Source: Ooceraea biroi (Eukaryota > Arthropoda > Insecta > Hymenoptera > Formicidae). Taken from it: 64,000 nucleotides of DNA. The notes under the pieces are model-generated. The model saw nothing but the letters and a program-made list of their open reading frames with translations, was not told the origin of the DNA and searched no databases. The first letter of the stretch is position 1. Each line of letters begins with the position of its first letter. The stretch is from contig NC_039516.1 of NCBI RefSeq assembly GCF_003672135.1, forward strand, positions 12,817,838-12,881,837, in the 5' to 3' direction. Below are positions 22,852-34,000 of this stretch, piece after piece. The translations under genes were made by a program, and so were the position numbers.

Positions 22852-25135
22852 AAGACAACCTTCCTCTCGTCGTGGAAAAGACACGAGCGATAAAATGTCG
22901 CCCACCCCATCGTTGTTGACCTGAGTGAGATTGAATCGCCCGCTCGCTCATTGCAGTGTGCTCCGAGCGCGTAAAACGAGGAGGCGCGTCCGCGAAGGTG
23001 GTGCTCGCGTACGGAAATCGCGTCGGAAGGAACGCGCGCGAAACGACATCCGCGCGATTACCGCTCGGAGCAGTTCGGCCGCGGTGTTCTCGTTCTCGTG
23101 AAAACGGACTCGTTCCAGGGCGACGTCGTCGCATAACAGTGTGACACGGCGGTGATCGGGACTCGTTCCCGTCGTACTTTCGCTCGCCCGCTGAATATCC
23201 ACGAGTGAAATCCGCGCGCAGTCTCCGTCACGGGTGTTTCGCGCGTTTCCGCGAGTCGCCACTTCGTCATCGGTAACAATCGGCAGCGAGCGTCGCTTGC
23301 TCGCGCACTGTCGACAGCGGGCAGTGCGGTGAAAATGTGATTGATCGGCCGTTGCTGTCGCCCTTCTTCTTCTCCTCCTCCTCCTCGGCTAGCAGTCAGT
23401 GTGCGCTCAACGACGACGCCGCCGCCGCTGCTGCTGCCGACGACGACGACAACGACACGGCCGCCGGCGCGCCTCTCTTTCATTTTAAATATAACGGTGT
23501 ATAAATAAGTATGAGCAATAGCGGGAGTGCGCGAGGCTCCTCGCGCCGCCACCGCCGTTGATTTTTCTGCCGTCCGCGCGCGCGGGTACGCGTTGTTTAT
23601 CCACGCGCTCTCCGCGTCAGAGGAAGACGGACGGACGAACGTAGATACAGGCAGACGGAAAGAAGGAGCGCGAAAGCGCGAGTGAGAAAGTGCGTGAGGG
23701 TGCGCATCGCCCCGTCGGATGCACTCGACGGCTTTTTTGCCAGCAAGCGCGAGCGGCGCTCTACGGCACTCTTTGTGCGTGGGCATGCGACACCATCGAG
23801 CACCATCAAGGTTAGTGCGCGCACTAACTAACTCCTGCCTCGGTTCTCCGCGCGCTTCGTCTCTGTCTTCGTCGACAAGGATGGCAGGACCGGGACGGCC
23901 GACCGGGGGGAAAACATATAACGGGTGGACGTCGAGCGGTGGAAACCACGAGGGGGAGAGTAGTGCGAGCGCGTATAGTGCGGTCCCGACGAGAGTCGCT
24001 GGCGCGACGTTGCGCGAGGGAGAGCACGGCTGGTTCCCGAACCGTCGTTCGTTTATCGACGTCCATACGAGTCGACAGCGATAATCGACTCCTCCGGCCT
24101 GTCCGCGTCCTGTCGCTGTCAGATAAGGGTTCCGTCCGCAGTTACGGACGAGCGATCTCGGTCGAGCGCGGTCAGTCCGTGCGGCATCGTTCGCTGTTGA
24201 CAAATCCTAGAAACCTCGTCGTGGCATAAAGAGTCCCGGGTGTGTATCGCTGTGGTAGGAAACGCTCAGTGTGGTCGATAGGGAAGGAGAAAGAGAGACG
24301 CATCGGTAGTTCCATGTGGTACTTTCGCGAGGGGAAGCGATCAAAGACGTTCAAGACGCGACGCGACAAGGTGGTTGCGTGGTGCGCGCGCGGTGTGTGC
24401 GATGGTGTATGTGTGTGTGTGTGTGCGCGCAGGACGTCCGTCAAGTTGTGATCGGAAGAGCGGTGGCACGCGATTTGTTGTGCTTCGTTGCGAATTCCGT
24501 GATTTGTTGACGGAGCGCCTCGTGCCCGACTCTCGCACAAAGTGTCCTCCTGTCCCTGTGACACCAATAATGCTCTCTCTCTCCCATTAGGGGATTAATC
24601 TTGCAGATCGATCGCGCGATTTTCGATCAGCCGTATGTTATTAACACGCGGGGAATACGATCGCGTGACGGCGTGCGCGTTTCTCAGGAACGTCAATGAG
24701 TAATCGTGACATTACACCGTGACGAACGAAGTGAGACATCGGTCGTTCTCGTCCACAGAGTCATCCGTAACTTGGCTACATTTACAATTACACGCGTGGT
24801 CGAGGAGGGTCTTAAATATCTGGCGATCTCGGTGCAACCGTGTGCTATAAATTTTCTCTGTGTTTCATTTAGGTGCGCTTGAGACTGTCGCTTGAGTGGA
24901 AGGCACAGCAGTGTATACATCTGTACCATTGGTGGCAGGCATCTAGCTGGTGTGCTGGCATGTGCGACAAAAATGTCAACAGGGTTGGTAGGACGGCCTC
25001 ACCTTCAAAGACAAGGAGAATCTGTTAATTTTCTAGTTACAAATTTCTTAGATAAATTTGACAAAATATTCAACTATAAAAATATATCAAACAACAGTTT
25101 AATTGACTTTGATCACTGGCATCTGTCTTATTGGT

Positions 25136-26428
25136 TCACCCTCTTTCAGGAAAACTTGGAGCTTTGGATTGAGAGGAACGTAGATACGTTTGTACTTCTG
25201 GAAGCAGGCATTTAGGTCGATCGTACAGGTTTAAATAATGAGGAATATTTATCACCAGACATCGATCAGGCATAAACTCAACGGTCACCCTGCGTATACC
25301 CTGCGTAAGTATGTGCACGTGTGAATCTTACCTGGCCTTCATTCGATCAGCAAGAACAGCGTAATAAGGGAGGCTCGCTTGACATTTCAGACACACGAAA
25401 TATACGTGATGCTGTTGTTCCCAAACTGCTTGCAGCTGTGCAACAAGCTGCAGCACGACGCTGAAGACTGTCCGAATCATCACTCCACCGATGCCTGTAT
25501 AATGTTAGAAGAATTTTGCATATTTGCCGCAGAACTGGCACGTCTGTGCGAGCGAGGGTAACATAAAAACTTTACAATATATCGACAGGTTCGACTCAGC
25601 TAGGTATTTCTCTCTCAGCACTATCGAAGACGCTACGTATATCTCCTCACGGCTTCCACGGCTTCTTGCAAATCAGATTTGATACCCGCACTAAACGCAC
25701 ACGATTTTTCTCTTCTTGCTCCACAAACAAACACACACACGCGCCACATCCTCAATCGATCACTGGGTAAATCTGTATGTTGCAGGCGAAAGTATTGAGC
25801 GTTTGATAATGATTACGGTGGGAGATGTTTTAGAGCGATGATGAAACGCAACGCGGTGATGTCGGTCGTTGCAAAATTATTTGATATTTGGAAGTACGTT
25901 TCTTCAGCTAAAACGATTTAATTTATGCGTGCCACTATCCAGTACACCCTGCTGTTACCACATTCTGATGAAATTCGTTTGCCAGTTACGTAATTGGTGA
26001 CGTCTCCTCCCTGGTATACGCAGCGATATTCGTGCAACTTTATGATTCGGACTAAGCCTCGTCATGTTTGCTGGAAAATAATTAAGTTATTAAATATCTG
26101 TTACGTGGTTTCGATCGTGAATGTGCAAAAGATGGAACAAATATTTTATAGAGATGATATTCTTTAATTATTAAAATCCTCGCGATATGTTGCAATGATG
26201 CGTTTGACAGTTTCCACGTATAAGAATTACAAAACTCACTCTTAATAAAATTGGAAGCAACATAGCACGTACGTATGAATAATGTAAAAAGTATGAATGA
26301 AAAAAATGTATTCTTAATCATAAAGTATGATGACTCAGTCATATATATATATACACACAAGGGTACATATATGGCCGAGCGCACACGAGGAGGAACCACT
26401 CTTGAATATCGGGTCCTACTGCAAACAT
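25136..26428 (-). CDS. Possible unrecognised four-exon gene, 159 residues
   Basis: Minus-strand exons 26428-26359, 26051-25959, 25494-25332 and 25289-25136 join in phase to 159 codons. The best-supported junction is exon 3 to 4: donor CCAG/GTAAGA and acceptor TACGCAG, with a CTAAC branch-like site ahead of exon 3. The last exon encodes the non-repetitive stretch VTVEFMPDRCLVINIPHYL and ends in PSFPERG-stop. Exon 3 has QLVAQLQAVWEQQHHVYFVC and two CxxC-like cysteines. Exons 1 and 2 are weaker: their donors are GTGTGT and GTAACA. I recognise no family. The start codon would be 45 bases from the divergent start of the neighbouring plus-strand gene. Exon 3 is also open on the other strand, so this is a hypothesis. 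Confidence 0.35.
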
Positions 26429-26472
26429 TGTATTAGTCGTTACGGTATCGAGTGTGATAATACGGGATCAGA

Positions 26473-29151
26473 ATGTGGTTTCGGAGGCTAAGGTTGTGCT
26501 ACATGTGTCTGCTCGTGTTTACTTCTAGAACAGCAGCTGTTCCTATGAACGCCCCTCGCTCATTACACGGTGATGGAAAGGACACTAATCACAAAACTGG
26601 CTCAAGTAAGTCAACAAACGATCAAATCGTTCGCGCGCGCGCGCGCGCATCGCGCACCCGTCCCCGATTGACCCGCGACCCTCTTTAATTAATTCGCTCA
26701 CTTGTCGATCGTTTGCGCAGAGAGGATGGCATATGAGGTATTTTTGGGCGGTTCGTGTAATCCAACCACCTGGAGGTCAGATATAGCGATACCGACCCTT
26801 CAGAACCTCGGGATCACTTACTACAATCCTGTGAGTCGCGTTCGTACGCTCTCTCTCTCTTACCTTCGCAAGCGCACCCATGAGCCGTCCGATAATTGGG
26901 GTTCCCTGTCTGCGCTTGTTGCAGCAAGTGTCGCAATGGGGCCCAGAGTTGATAGCCCAGGAGTACGAGGCGAAGCAGACGGCGCGAATCCTGCTGTTCG
27001 TGATCGACAATCAGACGCGCAACAGCGCGGGCATCATCGAGGCAGCTCAATTGGCAGCTACGCGTGGCGAATCGTTGGTCCTCGTCATTTATCCGTACCG
27101 CCAAGGGCAGACTATACTCGGGGAAGCTGTCTCCACGCAGTACGTTGCCTCGCGAAGTAACACGTTCGCACTTCGGCTTTCTTTATATCATCAATACGCA
27201 TTCTGTTTCTCAGAGAATATTACGACTTGATGAACGGGCTGCTAGTACTTCAGTACCTAATGGAGAGACAGAGGATACCGATATTCGAGAGCGTGTCGGT
27301 CGCTCTTCACTGTACGTCCAAGGTAACGAATCTAATTAACGGGCGAATGCAAGTCAAGATTCATGATTTATATACGCGTGTGTGTACACACAGATGTTGC
27401 GTGAGGAGATCAACGTGCAGGACTGCGCGGATTTGTACACCGAGGATGGCATCAGACCTATAAGAATCTCGCTTACTCAGAATGGAACGGACGCAGTGTA
27501 AGTCTCCATCCAGAAATATATTTTATATTTCTGGTATCTGCTAAATGTAGCAGTAGAGCGAAGAATAAGGCAACGTTGTGAGTAACGCAAAGAAATTCTG
27601 TTTATGTTGCAGAACGTTGCGGGAGATATTCAAGTCGTTGGACGCTAACGATAGCGGTACGGTAAAATTAGGGGAAGTACGTACGAAGTCGTCGCAACGA
27701 GATATCCTGAAAAATTTATATAGCTACGTCGCTAGTTTAATCACGACTCTTCTGTTTCCAGGCATGGCGGATGTTGCAGTCGAACACGATGTGCAATAAC
27801 ATGTCTGTCGCCGACCTGCTCAATACGGTGAATAAATCCGGTAAGGTTCACATTTTATGACTTGCGCGTTTTATCTGACTAAAAAAAAACAACAGTAATT
27901 GCAATTACGATGCGTCCGTTGCGCAGAGACCTGCAGTGCCCTGATAGACGAATTCCCGGCGAAGGGCGACCCGGCGGAACTGAGAATCAATTTCGAGCAG
28001 TTTTGCGCCCTAGCCAGCGAGTCGTCGTGGACGCGAACGAAGAGTAACGGCGTCTCTTGCGAAAGTGAGATACCTTCAGTATGGAATATATTATATAGGA
28101 AGGCCTCGAAATTCATGCGACGAGCTATCGTCCATCCCTTTAATCGTTTCCTAGGTATTTCTGATTTTCAAGAATTTCCCACGATCTTCAGCACTTTGCA
28201 CTTGAATCCGCCTCTTCCTCCTCCCCTTGCTCCTCTAAATGACTCACGACTGAAGCTTCACTCGATCTCACGCTGATATCTCTCTAGAGTAGATCGTAGA
28301 GCGGGGTCGAGATTCATGCCCGAGGGACTGTTCTAATTCAGAATGACCCTTTCCAGGTTGGGCCAATTCCTTCGTACAGGAGTCCGAGAAGAGGGATATC
28401 TACGTCGGCGTAGTCAGTAAAGATCTGCTTTGGTTAGAATCGTCCGCAGTGCCGCTGATAGAGTGAGTACCGTCCGGTGGATCTGAACCGTCGACAAGTC
28501 CGTCGATTTCCGTCCTCTCATTCGTCGCGCTGCATTACAGGTCAATGAGACTGTCTCTGCACCGACCTAGCCTGAACGAGTACAACGTAAGGGTGTTGCC
28601 GCAGGAGTTGCAGAAGATGAAGAACTCGCGGCTGATCCTGTTAATAGTGCCGCAGCACTCGCGCGGCATCGCCATTATGGCGTTGGCAGCTCACTTGATC
28701 GGACTGCGCGCTAAGCTCGTCCTCTGTGTTCAAACTCTCCCCGAGGATTGTGTCGTGTCTGGCGAACAGGTAGGGGCATTGACGCGCATTATTCGCTAAT
28801 CGATGTAGGACACATCGGAATACGTAGAATGCAGGAGATAAAAGTGAATTCTTAGAGATAACTCGATACGCACTCGGTCACGTGTGCACGTATTGCGGAT
28901 CGCAGAGGCCTTCGGATAAATTAATCTTGAACAATATGACTTGTAATAATTAGAAAGAAAGATTAACAATGCATCGATATAAATAATCGTTGCTTTCTGT
29001 TCTGATTCAGCTGACTGAACAAGCCAGGAAGGACTACAACCGGGGGAGGATGTACCTGTCGGACTACGCGACGCGCGAAGGTGTACCTGTTTTTCAGAAT
29101 ATCGCTGATGCTCTGCAACACGCGATACAGTTAGTTCAAAGTCTCTGTTGA
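26473..29151 (+). CDS. Nucleoside 2-deoxyribosyltransferase-like protein with EF-hand and second NDT-like segment
   Basis: Eleven exons: 26473-26605, 26721-26830, 26925-27139, 27214-27322, 27394-27497, 27613-27676, 27762-27840, 27927-28064, 28357-28462, 28541-28769 and 29011-29151; all phases fit, giving 475 residues. An in-frame TAA lies 15 bases before the ATG. Residues 1-22 (RRLR, then a hydrophobic run, then TAA) look like a signal peptide or signal anchor. Residues about 47-190 resemble the nucleoside deoxyribosyltransferase-like fold: FLGGSCN-P-TTWR near the start and SAGIIEAAQLAA, where Glu120 may be the catalytic Glu of this superfamily. Residues 234-245 form a canonical EF-hand loop (DANDSGTVKLGE). 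Residues about 330-440 repeat the pattern (DIYVGVVSKD, ILLIVPQHSRGIAIM, KLVLCVQ) without an obvious matching Glu. Substrate and location are unknown; other superfamily members cleave or exchange N-glycosidic bonds of nucleosides or NAD. Confidence 0.85.
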
Positions 29152-29488
29152 CTTAATTGCTCTTTAATGTTTTTTTTTTCTATTTTTTTCGTACGAGTAA
29201 GCTCCTCGGTTCGACGACTAATTTATTTTTACTTTTAACAATGTCCAGCTACCGTTTGAGATCGTACGTGCGCGCGCGCGCTCGAACACACTCGATAGGC
29301 ATGAGAATAGGCTAATGAGAGACACGCCGTATCGTCATTGTTAGTCCTGAAAAAAAGCAAACCGTGGCGGCGTTATCGCGTGACGAAATGCTTCTCCTCA
29401 GTGTATCTTATCGTTATCATTTCTCGTCGATAATCCCCGTGCTACTTACGCACACTTTACGTCGTTAACGATATATCGCTTATTTAGG

Positions 29489-29511
29489 TATTATTATTAC
29501 TACTACTACTA

Positions 29512-29546
<35 letters not shown>

Positions 29547-29571
29547 TTACACTACTATTATTATTACTATT
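29489..29571. repeat. (TAC)n trinucleotide repeat
   Basis: About 80 bases of TAC/TAT triplets with few interruptions, in the probable 3' UTR of the NDT-like gene. Confidence 0.85.
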
Positions 29572-30353
29572 GTTTTTAAATTCTTGACATAGTTGAAATA
29601 TGAACAGTCAAGATCTTTTATTTCCGTCACAAGGAGGGTATTCCATTATTGCTATTTATTACGTGCATATCGCATTTCACGTGCAATTATTTTTACTTTG
29701 TTGGCCAAACAACGGTTCTCCTTATTTTATCTTCGTTTTTTTTTTTCTCCCTTTTAAGCGTATAATACGTACATTATTTTATACTAGCTAATGCGTCGTG
29801 CAGCTAACAGTTTTACTACTATCTAGCCGTCTTTTATTATTGCGTTCTTTTTCTCTTATCGAATGACGTTGAACCCCCTTTATTTAACATAGATGAATAG
29901 AAAGGAAAAAAAGGAGAGCGGTCTCTCAGGGTAGGTGGACATGCATACTATTTTTTTCTCGTTTTTTTTTATAGTAACTTAACGTTCGCAACATTTTTTT
30001 GTAACCTTTTGGTAACTGTGGTTGAGGATTGATTTGATATACATGTGTACATAGAGCTCGTAGTTGTTTCTAATGATCTAATCGATTAACTTTTTGCAAT
30101 TTGATCGGGAGAGAGGGAGGCGGAGGAGGAGGACATCGTGCGGGACTGGTGAACTCGCGTTCCGGACGCGTAACAGACGTGCGTGTGTGCGTGTCCCGGC
30201 CGCGCGTGTATCCCGTGACGATGTGTGCGCGACATCACGCGTTTTTTTTTCTCGATCAAGCGTGATGCACAAGCATGAAATTCTGTTGAAAACAGGAATT
30301 TCAAGCAAGATTGTGTCCTCATCTAGTTCGGTATACAACGGTGTAGAGAAAAA

Positions 30354-30357
<4 letters not shown>

Positions 30358-30389
<32 letters not shown>
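30358..30389. repeat. (GA)n dinucleotide repeat
   Basis: About 15 uninterrupted GA units, followed by imperfect GAGTGA. Confidence 0.85.
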
Positions 30390-30391
<2 letters not shown>

Positions 30392-30865
30392 GAGTGAAAG
30401 AGAGCGAAATGTGTAAGCTATTTAATACCTGCGGATTGCTTGATGCTCATCGTTCAAATGAAACGAATAAGAAAAAAAGAAAGAAAGAAAGTGGCTCAAA
30501 TCGTTTATTACATTTTCTTTATTGTGCGAATGTTTTCATATATGCACGCATACACACAGACACATACATACACGTCTCATCGAACATTTTCCTCTCCTCG
30601 AGCTATTGTCGCGCTTCTCACGCGTGTATCCTCCCGGCAGTTTCTCCTCGCGCGAGATCGTCGCGACGAAACTTTCGCGAGAAAACTTTTAGAATTATCT
30701 TCGTACTTAATGATTGTTAAGACGATCCCGTCTAACGGAATCAGCCTTGAATAACGCCTAAATTCGCGTGTTACGTATCAGTCGTGTTGAGCGATCGGAT
30801 AATGGTTTTGACGTTTTACGCGTGAATGAAAAAACTCGAAGAGCTTTGCGATAAACCGGTCGATG

Positions 30866-30895
<30 letters not shown>
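30866..30895. repeat. (TA)n dinucleotide repeat
   Basis: About 15 uninterrupted TA units roughly 160 bases past the PIGS stop codon. Confidence 0.85.
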
Positions 30896-30897
<2 letters not shown>

Positions 30898-31057
30898 CTA
30901 CGAAATCTCGTCTGTATAAAAACGGTATGTAACGAATGTATGAAATTACACGCCTATTATTGCTGTATACTATCCTTCATCAAAATGATCTCGAACGAGC
31001 GATCGCACGATCGTAACACACTCGTGTAATCACCCTCATCGCCGATGAAATAAGTGC

Positions 31058-34000
31058 CTACCCGATCTTCGGCTCACTGTCCTCGTCATTCTCGCTTTCT
31101 GCGTGGCTCATCTTCCTCTTTGCGCTGCTGCCCTTCTCGGGGAAGTAGTACCTCCGTATATTTTTCAGCGATAAGAGCACCGGTATCATCGCCGGCAGGA
31201 ACAGGGGGATGTACACGGCGTACCTGCAACACCGTAAAATTGTTAATGTAATTTAAAAGATACATACTTATCGACTCGTAATGTCACCTAATTAATTTTA
31301 TATGAGTACGCGAAAATAAAACCTGAAAAAAAAGAGATGAAAGTGTAATCAACGTGCTTGAACATTCTTCACTCACTTCTGATCCTCGGGGAAGTAAAGG
31401 AGCGCCAGCAGCGTAGGATCGGAAAACGCCGCCTCGGCGGTGACGAAGGCCTCCTTGCTGAGGTTGAAGCTGCGCTCGAGGTCGCCGTGTCGCAAACGCT
31501 CGGCGGACTCGTGCACCAGCTCGAGCGCGGTTTTGATCCTATTGCCGACTACGTCCGTGATGACGATGTTGCTGATCTCCTTGAGCAGCTGCGCCAGTGA
31601 TTGCAGAGTCAATTTGGCTGAGGTCAATTGCTCGACGGTGCGGAATCTAAGCAAGGAATCTATCTCCCAATCGCGTGACTTCAGTCCCACTAGCGGCACC
31701 GCTGTCACTCCGCTGATGGGTTTCTGAAATTGTTTGCGGTAGCAAGCCAATAATCTCTTACTCGGATTGTATTTTAGCCGACTAAACGAACGATTGCAGG
31801 ATCACAGAGATGCTTGTACACGCCTCTCTAAGATTGCCCTTACCGTTTCCGGGATGCCCAGCAACAATCTGAGCTGTGCCAGGAACGTGCCTATCACGGC
31901 AGTTTCCTCAGGAACGATGGTGGCAATTCCTTCCTCGCCCACGTTCTCGCAGCTGTGCGCCGGTGGATTAAGCAGCACCACACCACCCCATCTACGATAA
32001 TTAAGCAATAATTAGTTGAAATTTCTTCTAAAAAGATATTTATTTTTTAATAAAAAATATAATTCGATAATATTAAATTATTTGGCTAGAAACGCAAGCC
32101 GATTGGTCAATATTGAATTAGAATTCTTAACGTTCATAGTGAGATAAATAAATTTGAAAGTGGAGGATACCTCGGCGACAGGAAGGCTTCCACATTGCTG
32201 TCTGTCCGTGATCGGTGTCCGCTGCGGGTGTAAATGTGCAGAGGCGCGCTGTCGCACGGCACCGTGTAGAGGACGAGGTTGATGCACGGATGGAGACTAA
32301 CCTGCGATGCTGAAATTGAGTCAGAGGTAGATGCGCGTACTTTTTGCGCGCGTTACGAACCTAGTTTCTTCTCCAACGGCGTCACCAGCTGTGGCAGGAC
32401 GCTTTCACGTAGAGCGAAGTGACGACGACTCGGGCTGCTGTCGGGCACCCGTCTGGGATTAACGTCCAACGGTAACAGGTACAGCCACTGCGATTTGACG
32501 GAGAAGTTACTTAGAATGGACAACTCGTCTAGGAACGGCTGCATGTACTCTGCAATGAGGAATTAAATTTCAACACGTCTCAAATATGAATTAAACTTCG
32601 TTTTCTTTGACTGGAGACTTAGTGTATTTAATAATAACAAATGAATATTAATAAAACGATGGTGAAAAATTGATTAAAGTAAAATTATAGAGATTATGAA
32701 AATTAAATTATTAAAAAACCAGAATTTTGATTAAATGGAAAATTGTATTGCAGTGAACAATAGGAATTGTTATTGAATTTTACAATTCGGAAAAGTTTCT
32801 AAAAATTCCTGACAAATCTTGCACGTGGACGATCGAACGTGGACGAGTTACATGTAAATGTACCAGCTATCCTTTTTAGGTTCCATGTGACCTTTAGCTT
32901 CTCGGGATCGGGGTTAACTAGGGTGATTAGAACGTCATATGCCGGACTGGCTGGGAATCGTCTTCTATTCTCCTCGTCTAAACTATACACTGTGGGCTCG
33001 GCAAGTGCATTCTTCGTCAAAGCTAATGACTTGTCGTGCAGGATCCACTGTGACAATACTTGTATCAATTTAGCAGCACCTGAAAACATCGTGGTATTTT
33101 ATATAGTAAAGAAAGTTAGTAACTTCTTTGGAATTTATATTTTTAAGCTTTATCAAGAAATATTCTCTTCTATACTATTATTCTCTTATTTATGATTAAT
33201 ACGCAATGCACTGGAAATACAAGCCATTGTTTTTCTCACGCTCCTACGTCAGAGCGCAGTGGCTTCGCGTTAATCACGCGTAAATCACGATATTGCATTT
33301 TCTAACATTCTTTCATCTTAAATGAAAATATTGTTGCGACACGTGCCAAGCCAATAAGCTGATCAGCGATTCTGACGCAGTTTTAGATCAAATCAAAAGA
33401 CGCAATTGATTGTAGAGCTGCTCGACGGCGGGCTCGACTGTGGGCGCGGTGCTTGAATTGACCAGCTTACTTGTCTCGGTGGAGAAGTATAGCGTTCTGT
33501 TGGAGCCAACCAGAACAGCGTCATTCAGATTTGTTGCTTCCAGTAAGAGCAGATCGCCCACGTCCAGATCGAAGTTCGAGGCCACCTTCTCCAGCTCATG
33601 ATATGTGAAAGCGGACGCGAGCAGATTGTTGGAGATCACCTGGTACTCCACATTCAACTCGTATATCTCTGAAAATTGCAAATCCAAAAGATTATAAGAA
33701 AAAAGTGCCAATCTGATTGAAAAAAAAAACATTCGACTGAGAAATAAAATATCATCCACGCGAAACGCATCAGAATTACACCATTAACCCATTGAATATA
33801 GACTTTATCATTACTCTTATCGATTCTTTAACAACTTATTTTTAATTATTTCTCGTTTGCTCCTTTTTTCATTTTTTTTCTTAAAGTTTCGTGCCTCATG
33901 GCACGTCGCATATATCGTATAAATGTAAGTGGCGATTATCTTTTCACCTTCGACGATACAATCGAAATCATCAATGCAGCCTTGCCGATCTTCAACCGAT

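Larger units (their letters stand above)
18325..25135. other. Gene-poor region with two CpG-rich blocks
   Basis: 18.33-18.9 kb is AT-rich Hikeshi upstream sequence. 18.9-20.85 kb and 22.35-24.6 kb are CpG-rich with AT-rich DNA between them. Open frames of up to 381 codons on the minus strand (24203-23058) are dominated by Arg, Ala and Ser without a domain and I do not accept them as genes. These blocks may carry promoters or untranslated first exons of neighbouring genes, or non-coding RNAs. A 36-bp palindrome and a TIR-like element are listed separately. Confidence 0.5.
29152..31057. other. 3' UTR region and intergenic DNA between the NDT-like gene and PIGS
   Basis: No supportable gene. AT-rich DNA with three simple repeats (listed). 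A 208-codon frame at 30094-30720 spans the GA repeat and a poly-basic run and is not credible. The two neighbouring genes converge here. Confidence 0.5.

Noticed and set aside
23058..24203. 381-codon open frame on the minus strand
   Set aside because: Rich in Arg, Ala, Ser, Gly and Val runs, inside a CpG-rich block where stop codons are rare; no domain, and other frames are also open.
24892..25215. 107-codon plus-strand frame
   Set aside because: No recognisable domain; its second half overlaps the better-supported minus-strand segment 25289-25136.
26082..26399. 105-codon minus-strand frame upstream of the NDT-like gene
   Set aside because: AT-rich, Phe/Ile/Tyr-rich translation with a TA repeat; no domain. 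Only part of the same region, in another frame, is used in the tentative four-exon model.
30094..30720. 208-codon plus-strand frame
   Set aside because: Crosses a (GA)n repeat and a poly-Lys/Arg run; no domain, and lies in the probable 3' UTR/intergenic region.
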